From contig NC_052672.1 of NCBI RefSeq assembly GCF_016802725.1, positions 14,146,710 to 14,210,709 on the forward strand: 64,000 nucleotides of DNA, written 5' to 3'. Origin of the DNA: Solenopsis invicta (Eukaryota > Arthropoda > Insecta > Hymenoptera > Formicidae). The notes under the pieces were generated by a model. That model was given only the letters and a program-made list of their open reading frames with translations, was not told the DNA's origin and searched no databases. Each line of letters starts with the position of its first letter. Position 1 is the stretch's first letter. The position numbers were made by a program, and so were the translations under genes. Positions 1 to 12,536 of the stretch are shown piece by piece.

Positions 1-234
1 CACACAAGAGTACTTTAAGAAGCGAAACGGAAAGTACCGGTGAAGAACTTTGAAAGTAAATTTCGCAAAGCGCACGGTAACGCCCGCGGTGGATAGATTA
101 TCCTAATCTCATTATTTTTCTTGCGATAAATGATGCCATCAAGCAAGTAGAATGCAAAGTTCAAGAAGAAGGGGGGAGGAGGTGGCGCAGCCCCGCCGCG
201 AGCGATGCAGGCAAATGCCGGCGATGTGATGGTA

Positions 235-290
235 CCTGCCTGCCTGCCTGCCTGCTTGCCTGCATGCATGCATGCATGCACGCGTGCATA
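235..290. repeat. TGCC/TGCA tetranucleotide microsatellite
   Basis: Consecutive TGCC units change into TGCA units and then into a purine-pyrimidine alternating GC-rich tail. The array causes the Cys/Met-Pro-Ala or Cys-Met-His runs seen in the overlapping open frames on both strands, which are therefore not genes. Confidence 0.85.
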
Positions 291-1871
291 CAGGTACGCG
301 CGCGTGCGTTTGCTCGTGCACCTACATGAACATATTAAAATATATGTATATACGTATAGGCGAGTCGTTTCGGTTGGCCCGCGGGTGAACGCGCGAGATC
401 GCGCGACGTGGGAGAAGAAGAAGGACGCCGTCTTCCCCTTTCTTCTTTTCGCGTTCATCCCTATCGTTGTGCGCGAAAGATGCCCCCGGAGGTAGACGCG
501 CAGTACTCTCTACACCCCACCATGAAGTGGTGCGGTGGAGGCACGGTCGTTCCGCTGCAGGCGCGGAAACGAGAGGAGATAGCGGCGAGTTTCGTCCTCT
601 CCACCTTCGTGTCCCAGTGAGAGAGGTGGTCGAAAGGCGAGCCAGTATATAGGGAGGGGAAAGAGAGAAAGAGAGGGATCTATGTTGCCCCGAAGATATC
701 CAGCGAGACAATGCGCTCCGTGACGCCTCGGGCGACTCCGAGGCAGACCGTAGTTCTCCCTCGTTTTCTGTTCCCTCTTTCCGTTCTAGCCTCTGGCGAT
801 TCTTCGCCCTTCCGTCTCACTTCTTTCCCTCTCCCTCCACTTCTTCTCTTTCTTCTCTCAGGCAACTTCTTTCTCTTCCTCGCCCGCTCCGAGGCCCTTT
901 CCATTCGCTATTTACATGAACTTTTGCTGATATTGAAATTATACTATAAAAAATATATAAGGAGATACGTGTAATTCCTTTTAAAAGGGCCATGTCAACA
1001 GAATAAAGAAAGCAAACTCATACCGGTCATTTATCTCGTTACTATTTAACATGAAACTATTTAACATAGAACAATTAATTTATAAATCTATCAGATTTAT
1101 TTTAATTCTCGTAAGAGCTCGTGACAAGAAGAACGCGGACACCATTTTAATTTTTTCAGGATGCCTATTAGTGACACGTGGTCTCTTTAATCTCATATCT
1201 AAATACGGTTGGATTATTACGAGTCGTTTTCGGTGGCCTTATTCGGTCCTCCACTTTGTTTCTCTCCGGCATTCCCGTCACGTCATTACTTCTCTCTGAA
1301 TCTCCGCGGCTGTCTCCGCCGTGTTTCCACGACGTAAAATTTCTAGAATGTCACCCCAATTGCAATAAAGCGTCCTTCTTTGCCGCCAGTACGCCCGCGC
1401 TCTTGCCTCCCTAACGTAGCCTCCTCCTTCATCTTCTCCGCGGCGTTCTCTCTCCTAGTGCACGCTCGCTTGGAGGGAGTAACGATGCCCCGGAGCGGGC
1501 CTCCGCGGCGCGGCACCGTGGTAACGATAAGCAACGAAATGAAATATTAATGAAGTACCTGAGCGCACGTCCATTTTTCGCGGGCGTCTCACTACCAACG
1601 CCCCAGGTGCCGAAAAAAAAAGTTGGCCGTCTCATCGGAAGTAAAAGAATCATCGCTAGAGAATAGAGAGGAACAACAGAAACGACCGCTACGTCTTCCT
1701 TGCAACATCTAGATCGCGCTATTTTATCGATTTAACAGTGCACTAGCTTATCGAGGAAATTTTGATTATTCTTGAAATTTTAACTTTCTAGAAGCCATGA
1801 TAGTTAGAGTTTAAAATTTTTGTGTTATTATTTTCTTGCGTTTGGTTTCCATTTAACTTTATCATATTTCT

Positions 1872-2110
1872 GCTCTTTAGATCGGAATCAGTGTATTATT
1901 CATTAAAAGACAGTAAATAGTCTAATTTCAGTATTTACAACTACATCAATTAGTGATATATATATAATCTTTCGTTGATAATTGACAGATTTCAATTATT
2001 AAGAATACTCTTTTCTTATTCACTAAAAGAAAGTGAATAATCACTGATGATCATTATAAGTATAGCACTGGAAATCAATAAGATTTCACTAATTCAGATT
2101 TAGAGAGTGC
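1872..2110. mobile_element. Short inverted-repeat element (MITE-like), copy 1
   Basis: The left end reads GCTCTTTAGATCGGAATCAG and the reverse complement of the right end reads GCACTCTCTAAATCTGAATT, giving imperfect terminal inverted repeats of about 22 bases. A second sequence at 39982-40288 shares the ends and interior words, including TAAGTATAGCACTG near the right end and a CTA/CATCAA(T/C)(T/C)AGTGA motif. No transposase is present. No convincing target duplication is visible, so the superfamily is open. Confidence 0.5.
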
Positions 2111-2975
2111 TATTGAAATTATATAAAACTTTCAAGAAAATGGAAAATGACCAAATTGCTGAGCTCAACTTAGCATTGTACTGAAAGAAAGAACGCAACA
2201 AGAGAAGTGATAAAGAATACATTTTATCACAAATGAGATATTCTAAAAATTTTATAACTTTTTTGGAAACACTCTAAACATTCGATTTCAAAAATTAAAA
2301 AAAAAAGTTGGGAATCGAATATAGATCACTGCATCTTTCATCAATCTTATACTTTTATCAAAACCTCATATACGTTTATTGAATCCATTTATGCGTCGCA
2401 TAACGAGAAAGTTATGAATGCGCTTATTTTACAGTAATAAGTTCCGTTTCTTGCAAAAGAGCGAAACAATCACATCCCAATTACAACTGGCCAGTAATAA
2501 CGCACTACCTGCGTTTAGCCCTTCAGCGGAATTCGAACGCCACATTTTCGCGAAACAATGTATAGAAAATAACCCATTGCGCACCTTTGCCGCCACCGCC
2601 GCGGCCGCGGCCGCGGCGATGCATGTCAGCGTTGGTTGCATTGCGATGAATACGAAAATACCCGGGGCATTCCCTAATTGCAGTGAGAGGCAAACGAATG
2701 GAGGGAAAGAGAAAACGAGAATAAAACGAGAGCAAGAGAAAAAAGAAGGGAGATAGAAGAGAGAGAAAGTTAAATAAAGAGAAACTAAGATAGAGTCAGA
2801 CGAGGGAAAGAGGAAGAGTGATCTATTTGTTCTTTTCAGCAACGCTCCCAGCACTCTTCTCACTCTTTCTCACCTTCATTCCCGCAGCTTCGTATATCTC
2901 CGCGGTGTACCATGAACATACTCACCTTCGTTCCATCTTATCCCGTTTCCCCGGTCCCTTCTTTCTCCCTATCAC

Positions 2976-3030
<55 letters not shown>
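2976..3030. repeat. CT dinucleotide microsatellite
   Basis: A nearly uninterrupted CT run with a few CTTT interruptions, inside a pyrimidine-rich stretch. It produces the Ser-Leu repeats of the plus-strand frames and the Arg-Glu repeats of the opposite strand. Confidence 0.9.
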
Positions 3031-3387
3031 TTCGCTCGATACTCTGTGTCTTTCGTCCGTCGTGTGCGACCGTGCGCGCGGACGTGTGCTTCGAAGCGGT
3101 CGAACGCCCCCGCGAGCCAACATGGACCAGCACCTTCTTCGTGTATCGCCGTCTCGCTCGATCTCCACGATCCTCACGAGTCGCCCTCGGACTCGTTGCC
3201 TACGAGCGAACTCCGCCGACGGACGAAAGAGGAGAGCAAAACGATCCAACGATATACGAACGGCACATGGGTGCATTTCTCGATACTTTATGTCGATATA
3301 AATAATTGCGAGATACGGCGCAATTGACGCAATCGTGCACAAAATTAAGATGTAATATTAATTTAATTCTAATTTGAATCTATAACG

Positions 3388-3391
<4 letters not shown>

Positions 3392-3430
<39 letters not shown>
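3392..3430. repeat. CT dinucleotide microsatellite
   Basis: An uninterrupted CT run of about 39 bases, the second such array within 400 bases. Confidence 0.9.
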
Positions 3431-3433
<3 letters not shown>

Positions 3434-4174
3434 CTTTAAGTTCTCACTAAGGAAAATATCGACTTATAAGCTGGAACGTATTTCACTTCTATAATACAAT
3501 TTCCATTATCGGAGAAAGTTTGATCTTTCTTCATAATTTGAGCACTAAGATTAATTCGTACGTTACTTAATTGAAAGTGATAGGTAGTACGCAACGTCAC
3601 TCAACGCCCGCAATCTTTCTGCCTCCCTTTGATGTGATTACCTTTCATTGCTTAATAGCACGTTTTCGGCTATACGACGCGATAATGGTACGAACCATAG
3701 GCATCGCCGACTCGGAATAAAATAGAAAAAAAACTTACCAGCGTCGAAAGGCTCTGCTCACCGCTACGCTCGCGGGCAGCGCGCGAGTATAGCTTGGATT
3801 ATCGAACACTTTTCCAACGCTTGATTACCGTACGCGACGAGCGTGCGCTGACTTTTACTGCGCGGAATGCTATGCACCCAGGGAAAAGCAGAACTTTGAC
3901 GCTCGCATGTAAATCTTATTCGCGAAAGGTGTGTAAAAGTGTTGGGCGACATAAACTGTCACGGTTAGGAGGCGCGGTGGGCCAGCAATAGCACTTTAAT
4001 GGAGTGGTTATAGGAGAATTATTAGACGAGAGCCTAAGATTAATTGCGGTTAAGCCTCCTCGTTAAAGCCGTCCGAATGAATTGAAATATAGCCCACGGT
4101 GACGATAAAGCAACGTTGTATTAATACACTATAATTTCCACACTCGTAAAGAATATTTCTTTATTAAATTGTAG

Positions 4175-4190
4175 TCGCGCGCGCGCGCGC
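4175..4190. repeat. CG dinucleotide run
   Basis: A pure CG alternating tract of about 16 bases in AT-rich surroundings. It is the kind of tract that can adopt Z-DNA. No gene is attached to it. Confidence 0.7.
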
Positions 4191-6326
4191 ACATAAACAT
4201 CGTTTGCATAAGAGAGAAAGAGAGAGAGAGCTCTTTCAAACAACGTCATGTCTTCACGAAAATTTTTCACCGACGGTATTGAAATCTTTATATAAATTAA
4301 GCCTTCAAGAATGGAATAAAAAAAAGCAACATAAATCAAGATTAGGATGATGCTGCCATCGTAAAAGTGATGGACTTTTTTTCACGCGTCTTCAAATGTT
4401 GGTATTCATTTTGTACGTCTTTCATTGACGTTCTCAAATCGCTAATTTAAGTCGATTCAACATTTTGATCGATTACAGTTGAAGTGAGTTATTATGACAG
4501 TTATAATGATATTGTATATTTTATACTTTTAATTTATAACACAACTTGTACAAGAAATAATATTGAAATAATATTCTCATTACAAGATCACTGATGCGTA
4601 TTTGTTAAAAACATACGGTAATGTTGTGCTATTAGTTAATTCTATAAAATACATAATTCCCTCAGGAGAATGGCCAATTATGCCTCGTTGAACATTTAAT
4701 GCTTTACTCCACTTTAAAATTTCACTGATAACAGCGAAATTGGGTACCCATAAAATAATTCAGTCAGATAAATTATACAATCAGATAAATAACATATATT
4801 CTCGCAATCGAGAGTAACTTTAATTTAGTTGCAGGCAAATGGAACAAAACATTGAGACAATATTTCAAATCTGCATTAAGTCTAAAAGCTAATAAATACG
4901 CGCTATTAAATGATAAGGGCAGTGCATGGCAAACAAGGTCGCGTTCGGCCGAGCGGGCCGAGCAACATTTCAGCTTTTCCCCGTGCAGGTCGCGTATTCC
5001 ACGGTCTCGTAGAGGCAGAAAGGCCCGTGGAGACGCTTAATAGGCATTGTTGGCGAAGCCCGATCGCGCCTAGGTGGGAGTCGAGGCCCGGAGCACATCC
5101 CACGGCCATCTACGCGAGCTGCCTACCTTTCTCAGGGAGCGTTCTCTTACCTTACGTAAGTTTGCGCAGGATAAACGAGGACGAACGGTGCAACGGCGGG
5201 ATGGCCAAAGTGGAGGAAAGAGAGGAAAGTAGAACGAGACCGGAGGGACGGGAAGAGCGGATGAACGAGAGAAGGTGGATAGCGGAAGAAAAGAAAGGGT
5301 AGAGAAAGAGAGCGCGGCCGGAGGTGGAAGGAGAGATGAAAGGTGAGCTACGTCGAAGGAGAGAAAGACCGCAGGGGTCGTCTGGGATCTTCTAAAAATG
5401 ATTCACAGCCTCCGGTAATTTACATTCGCTTGCGTGGGTGATCGTCGACTCGGGGAGGGTCGCGGCTGAACGGCGAAGAGGGTAGAAGGGGGGCCGCCGG
5501 CTAAACTCTCCTCTCTGCCGACTGCCATCGAAAAGGTTAAACATACACCCACCAGAGGTCACGTAACCATTGGAGAGAAAGACCGTTCAGGCTACCTCCC
5601 CCACTTTAGAGCGCAACCTACGGCCGTCGCGTCGTGTACGTGTACTTTGCGCATGCAAAACGATACGTGGCCCACGAGGACAAAAGGGAAGAAGAAAAAT
5701 CCACTTGGATCCTGGACTGATTGCCGGATCACGTGTAAGAGGTTTACGGAAATTGATTCGAGCGAGAGAAGTGGAGTTATCGCGTTAAGTTATCGATTGC
5801 AAAGTCCCCTCGCTTGTAACGGTGCCAATAGTGAGAGTTTTCTCATTCTTAAAAATTCTATTTCCCTTGATCTAAATCTCAAAATAAACAGCAAATTTTA
5901 CTTCTCAATTAATTTCATCTCAATTAAATGTAAAATTTAATTCAAAGAGACTCATCGTGTATCAAGATATTTAATATTGAAACTTATAAACATTAATAAA
6001 GGACGGATCTTTCTCCTTTAGTGAACTAAGGCAAATTCATTAAAGTTTATCATAAAATTCATGATAAAAGGAACCCTTTGATTCCAAGATGCACGCTTTA
6101 TACACAGTTGCAAAATCTGCGCAACGATTTGTAACAACGTCTATACTGGAAAATAAAAGATATGAAAGACAACGGAAAGCAAGCCAGGTCGGGGAAAGAA
6201 AGAGGGAGGTGAATAAGAGCTGGACGGATAGGTGGAGGAGCGCGAAACTCTCTCGCCTTCGGCACGGTACGACCCGTTTCAGAGACACGTAGGTTCAAAC
6301 CAGGGGGCGAAGAAGAGCTGGGCGGT

Positions 6327-6360
6327 GAGGGAGAGGGAGGGAGGGAGGGAGGGAGGGAGA
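6327..6360. repeat. GGGA microsatellite
   Basis: Tandem GGGA/GAGG units on a purine-rich strand, within a GC-rich block without a supported gene. Confidence 0.85.
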
Positions 6361-9089
6361 AGGCTTCACCCTAAAATATGTGAACCCACGGGCAATACTC
6401 GGACTCTTCTCGTTACATCCCGCTGAATGCTCCGGGCGTATACCGGTCCGCCATGCCGGCAGAGAGTCTGTATATCGTATGATACAAAAACATCGCATTA
6501 TTTTCCTCTCTCTCTGGACCGGAGCGCGCAGTCTCTCCCGCCTCCTTCTTACTCATCTCCTCCGCGAGGCGCCCGCGGGCATGTGACCACCATTATGCCC
6601 GTCCTCCTTCTCTTGTCCCGATCTCCCCCTCGTTCTCCTTCTCGTCCTCCTCCGCAACCTCCTTCCTTCCTTCGTCTTGTTCACTTCCCATCCCGCCGTT
6701 AGGATATCTTCTGCCTCAAATTACATATCCGCTAAACGAGTCGAGACGAAAGCGCTGCTTCCCGGCGATCGGCTAATTAATTGCAACGCGATGTTCGGCC
6801 GTGGAACGGTTTCCTCCTGCACGTATTTCCGGATTCCGATTTTTTTTTCAGGAATTAATTTACCGTGGTGCAAAAGGCGTTACCGCGTTATGACAATAAA
6901 ACTTTGCTCCACCAACAGAACAAAAGATACGGAACGGTATAGGAATTAATTAGAAACGAGCTAATGACACAAACTAACTGAATATAAGCTAAGACAAAGA
7001 ACGTAAGTTAAATACGTCATGAATGACTGCTTTTCCCTGTCGTGCTAAAATTCATTTCGGAATGTGTTACTCTAGAAGATCGATCGATCTATCTATCCAT
7101 CACGTTTAGGCAGTGCTTACTTTGTGAATTGAGCGTCTACATCTGTCTTCTTACACTCAGGCGCGAAACGCAATATTATCAATCATAATATAAATGTCTT
7201 GCTGATGTGTCATTTAATACACCTTTTCGATTCCTTTTCCGTTTGATTTATTTAGCAAAGTTAATAAATCAAAACTATTAGCATTGCCTAATATTTACTT
7301 TAATTTTGCTCGATATCCATTACTGTTTATCGAAAAATACAGTAAATACGGCAAATAAATTTTTACTTGGCATATTCATTCAAAGAAACTTGACATTTTC
7401 ACATTCAAAGAAAACTCAATTTCAATTTCATTAAAAAAAAAACTGTTAATAAATTTTAATTTAATTTAATAATCTTTCTTCCTTTTAATAAAATGTACAA
7501 TAGCTCCAATACATACACACAGTTACGTGCAGTTATAATATGCGAAGAGAGAAAGATAAAATATTTAAAACTAAGACACGCGTGTTCCATGCATTTTCCA
7601 AAAGCGAGAACTATCGTTCAAGAAGATTTGGAACGTCCCGTAATTGCCCGGTGGGCATATCGCCTAAGGCCAACGATGAGGAACCAGCCGCGAACGCAAC
7701 CCAGGCGGACGTTAAAATGAGTCTCGAAATGGCAAAGTCGCTCTTCCCCCGTCCGCGCCCCGTTGGCCGGATCAACATATATACGAGCGTCACTTTGTCC
7801 CTGACGAAGTTGGCGTTTACGTATGCGAGCAACATCGTCCGGTGGGTTTGGAAGTGCCCGAGGCATTCTGGAACGATGTTGTCGGCCGTGGCCGTTTTGG
7901 CCCCGGGGCACCTCGAATACGACAGAGACCGAGGCCCGAGCCGCGCTTGGTTCCCCTTATATCGGCACTCGCCAACTGCTCCATTATTCTCGATGGCCGA
8001 TGGCCAATGGACGAGGTACCAATTGTAATTTTACAAAGACGAAATCCCTGGCCGATATCGAAAATGTTTCAGTTATTCGTCGACAATGTCGACATACAAG
8101 TACGCTAAATTACTTCTCAAAACGATTCTTATGAATAATGTCGGAATTTTCGTAAATTGTGTACGTTTTTACATACCTCATACCTTCGAAACGTTTCTCA
8201 AATTGATTTATCGTAACTTTCACATAAAATTCAAGCGTACTAAAATTTTTGTAGAAAAACATTTATCAAACGCGATTATTTCAATTCCTAAATTACACGA
8301 TATCATGTTTACATTATGTTTTCATATTTTAAAGTTGGAATTATATCATCGTATAACGAGGTTGATTCCGATCCCCTAAAGAAAAATTATTATTATTGGC
8401 AATATTCTCTCAGACAATGTGAGTGGATGCAGTTTGCAAAGGTCATAATGCGTGATCAAGAGATTTATTGAATATATTTATCTATTCTTGTTCTGGTACT
8501 TACGTAATCGTAAGTATAAATATCTAGCGGCTTCATAATAGTTGAACGATTCTAATCGACGCAAATCTATCGTTTTTAACACATACTAACGTGACGCTAA
8601 TTAAAAAATTTTTATCTTTTAAATTCATTTCTGTTATTTATAAATTATATAACGATTATCGACAATGCAAAATTATAATTAAAAGTATCGCGGCACGTTT
8701 GATTTCTATGTACTATTTGGCGATATCTAGCAACGTAGAATAATTATTGTCTTAATATTATACACAAAATTTTATTTTGCAAGATTAATTGCGAATCGTA
8801 GATCGTTTAAAATAAACTGAAAGACCGATACAACAAACGACAAAACTTGTATTCGTAAAAGAAACACGTATATAGAAATAATAAACGTATCGGGTACAAT
8901 TGCTGTATCTTACACAAACGGTCAAAATGCGATCGGAAAGGGTTGGGGGAATCGACGCGCAGCAGTGTGCGGTCCGAATGAAGAGAATCGTCGCAAGCTC
9001 GGGGCGCTTGACGAAACGCCGCGAGCTCGCGAGACAAAGACGAGTCGATGCGGGTTGGTGGAAAGGACGAGGACAACGATGGATGGTGA

Positions 9090-9442
9090 CGATCGCGGTG
9101 GTGGCGGACGGTGTCTGTGACGGTGGTGGAAGTGGAGAATAGTGGTGGTAAGCGTGAGGAAACCAGCGCGAGGACCGCAACTGCGGAGAGCGTACGCAGT
9201 CTAACGAAAGCCGCGGTGGTGCGCGGTGGTGGCTCGCGCCACTTTTGTCCCTCGGCCGAGAAGACACGTGAATGCAACCACGTGGTCCAGTGCGTGACAC
9301 GAGAGCTGGAGGTACTCACGGGAATTCCCCCGGGGTGCTTCGTAGACAGTGACGAGTTTCCGCGGCGGGGCTCCAGGGTCCACCAATTCGCAGCCGTGGA
9401 CACGAGAATAACCGTCAACCTGGAGTCCACGTGCCAAAAACG
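9090..9442 (+). other. Probable upstream, mainly untranslated exon of the KCTD gene
   Basis: A GC-rich block ends in a strong donor (GTGAGT at 9443-9448). The frame open from the stop at 9087 to this donor has no ATG. It joins in phase to the exon beginning at 22319: the last codon splits as CG plus A, and the frame continues without a stop through the ATG at 22377. The simplest reading is a 5' untranslated exon; a non-AUG N-terminal extension is the alternative. The 5' end of the exon is unknown and 9090 marks only the start of the open frame. The link to the downstream exon is inferred from splice phase alone. Confidence 0.35.
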
Positions 9443-11986
9443 GTGAGTGAGTCACGATTCATAGTTATTTCAACTCTATTGCGAAAAAACGTTAAATCGT
9501 ACGCGGAATATGAGTTTCGAGCCACAACGTAGATGTAGATTTTTCTGCGAACGAGACATAATTAAAACGCCTGCGACGCGTGAAGCTTATGCCGCGATGA
9601 AATCTGTCTGTTCTCGGATTCGACGTTGGCGAACTGTGAAATGTCTTAAATAACTGATCGATTGATAAATTATCGATACATCTGCAACGTTGCGTACGCG
9701 GAAATGTCGAGAGGCAGATCAACCGCGGGATTAACATAATAACGCGATTCGAACAGCGATGATTGCATCGGTCAGAGTTACGATATGCTTTCTAACATAA
9801 ACCTTAGACGCGATAATTAAACCTCGGGAATTATTATCGTGAGATCGACAAGGACATAACTCGTACATTCGTTTTGCTTTTCACATCGTCAAGTGTACTC
9901 CGAGAATATAGGTAATTGTCGCCAGGCGAATTTATAGAAAGCTTTGTCTCTCAATTATTCAATCATTTGCGTTACGTGAAGTCTCGCCCCGAGAGAACGT
10001 TCACTTGCTACAAACCCATTCTAATTTCACGCACTTCAAAAATTTTTACGGCGCGCCGTTTGTTTGCACTTTTCGCCGCTGCTGATCGCAGACTTCCGGG
10101 TAAAGAAACTACACGTTATCATAATGCAGCCGATACGGAAAGTATCTATAAAAACCCTTTCTCTCGCTTATTCCCTCGTACAAGATATCTTCGAAACGTC
10201 GCGTGACAAACTGATATTCATGTATGGAAATAGTGTACTTTCACGTAGTTAATTATGTCGCTTGTAACCCGCGAGGCGCGGCCAAGAGCGTTTCGGTACA
10301 GAAAGTTCCTGTCTAACGAAAGTACAGATGATTTTAGTAATAGAAACAGACATTCCGGATTGGGAATCGAGCAATCTCGCGTAATAATTTCGCACGTACA
10401 GTGCACTCTGCCATCTGATTTAATCTCTTTTGTATTCTACAATGTTTTCATTGTACACTGCGTGTATGCATCTTGCTCGTTATGCTCGGTAAGCTCTGAA
10501 GCGCCTACTAGAGATTTCCTGAGGTCTCCTTCTTTTTCTGGGAACTGAGGGCTTTAAAGTTTCTCGTATCGCCTTTTAAATATTTACTGTGACAATTTCC
10601 CTTCGCGAGAGAATTCTGTGAGAATTACGAAGCTGTAAACACTGAAAAATTCGCGCGCGTCCGTGAGACATTTTATATGATCGAGCTGAAGCGAAGTCGA
10701 TAGAAAGTCAATCTGATCTCACGACACCGCGGGTAAAGAAAGTTTAATCTATGCCAGACGTCCGAGAGGGTGTCGCTGCCTTTAGAAACGCATATGTAGA
10801 AACGCGACGGGACAATGCAATTGCTCAATCATTCGTCGCATTCCGCCGTCATCGAACAATAGTTATGATCAATTATGCACTTCGCGTGGCGAATAATCAC
10901 ACGCGATGCAAGGAGGCTTTAGGTGGAGGCGGTTACATAAATGTTGTCATAACTGCTAATTCCATATCGAGACAAATTGCGCGTTTCAAACCAAGCCCAA
11001 GATAGAAATTATGGTGTAGCCTCAAAAATAATGTGGACGAGCATATAAAAAAAATTTCACATAAATGACGTTAAAAAAATGAATTATATAAAAATTCTGT
11101 AATGTCGTTTTTATCATTTTTAGATTTTGTGAAACTTGCTGCCAAAATTTAAAATATTTTACAGTTACGTGTTCCTAAATTATATCTAGTCTTGCACGAG
11201 ATTAACCTGCAAGTTACAGGACTCGTATTGCATTAAGATTTTGTGACTGGCAAGTCAGTACGTTTCTCGTCTTGACACACTGAGCTATGAAATCCGAAGA
11301 GTAAACGTACCACCAGCTCGTTAAGAGTTAAATATTTGAAATAATTGACTACATAATTATGAGCGGGAAACTAGACAAGTAAACAAGAGAGACAAGTAAA
11401 CTAGAATATAACATAAAATAAAAAAATTAAAAACTCAACTTTAACACAACATGATCATATAATTAATTGCAATTAATTGAAGACAATTAACTTTGTAATT
11501 TTTCAAATCAAGTAGTAGACATAGAAAAGTGCATGTAATTTTTGATCGATTTTATTTTTGATTACTGATTTGTGTATCTCGACGTGACGATTGCGAATCA
11601 TTACGCAATTTAATTATTGTGCGTTTAGTTTATGACGGAGTCTAGTACCACTTTGCTAAGATAAAGATAAGCAATTTCGCTTATGAAATCAGTATAATAT
11701 AAACGGTAACCATAAAAACATGGTATACAATTTTATTACAATCGTTATATTATACAATCGTAATTTAATTACGTATAACTCGCATGTAATAACAAAATTT
11801 TGAACAAAATCTTATAAAACTAATGCGTGGCATTAATAAACGCTCGTCAATGCTGCACATCGTGTAAATCAACTCGACAGTCTAAAGTGACAAACTTTAT
11901 TTGCTCTATTTGCGTAAGCGCGCGAACGTGTATACATAGTAGATGCAGAAAAAATGACGCACATACACCCACACACAACCCCCATA

Positions 11987-12030
11987 TTATATATATATAT
12001 ATTTTATATATAGATATATATAGATATATA
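11987..12030. repeat. AT/TATAGA simple repeat
   Basis: A TA run followed by tandem TATAGA-like units in an intronic or intergenic setting. Confidence 0.7.
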
Positions 12031-12137
12031 TAGACGACAGAAACTTTTCAAAAATTGGTTGCAACGTAATAGTCGATGTGCACCTCGAGCTACAAAAGAG
12101 AGGGAAGTGAGGGAAGGAGCGGAACGCGGAGAATGAA

Positions 12138-12178
12138 CGAGAGAGAGAGAACAAGGGAGGAAGAGAGAGAGAGAGAGA
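12138..12178. repeat. GA microsatellite, interrupted
   Basis: Two GA tracts (12138-12150 and 12162-12178) separated by a purine-rich spacer. Confidence 0.8.
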
Positions 12179-12495
12179 TTGAGATAGGCAAGGGGCCGCA
12201 GGGGGAGGAGGATTGCTAGCATTTCAGAACGGATGTGGGCTCTGTGGAAATTGTGCTGGGATAGGAAAAGGGAGGTTGGAAACCGGCTGGAGGGATGGCC
12301 GGGGGCGCAGACGCGCGCTCTGCAGTTGCCGTAATTAGAACCGTGCGCCCCGAGCACATAGCCCGCGGCTGACGAGTCTCCTGCGGACCGAAATTATTCA
12401 TGAAGCCGCGCCACCCACGGCGAAATTTTCTCGTAAATATTTTGCCTCGTCCGAGATATCGCCCCGAATATACGTGTACGTATGTTTGCGCGAAC

Positions 12496-12536
12496 GACGA
12501 ACGAACGAACGAACGAACGAACGAACGAACGAACGA
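12496..12536. repeat. CGAA tetranucleotide microsatellite
   Basis: About ten tandem CGAA units. They encode the Asn-Glu-Arg-Thr repeats of the overlapping plus-strand frame, which is not considered a gene. Confidence 0.9.

Larger units (their letters stand above)
1..9089. other. Upstream region without a supported gene
   Basis: No conserved protein is recognisable. GC- and CpG-rich blocks (about 360-900, 2500-3250, 4930-5800, 6180-6800, 7600-8030) alternate with AT-rich DNA. They give overlapping open frames on both strands of similar length, low complexity and no known domain, which is typical of CpG-rich DNA rather than genes. Microsatellites and one small inverted-repeat element are listed separately. 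Some blocks could be distal promoters or untranslated exons of the KCTD gene or of a gene outside the window. Confidence 0.5.

Noticed and set aside
2818..3342. Open frames of 129-169 codons around the CT microsatellite
   Set aside because: They are created by the dinucleotide repeat and its purine-rich complement.
7540..8028. 162-codon plus-strand open frame
   Set aside because: Three other frames in the same GC-rich block are equally open and none resembles a known protein.
8785..9430. Long minus-strand open frames (171 and 207 codons) opposite the candidate KCTD first exon
   Set aside because: Ser/Arg/Thr-rich low-complexity composition in CpG-rich DNA, overlapping frames on both strands, and no recognisable domain.
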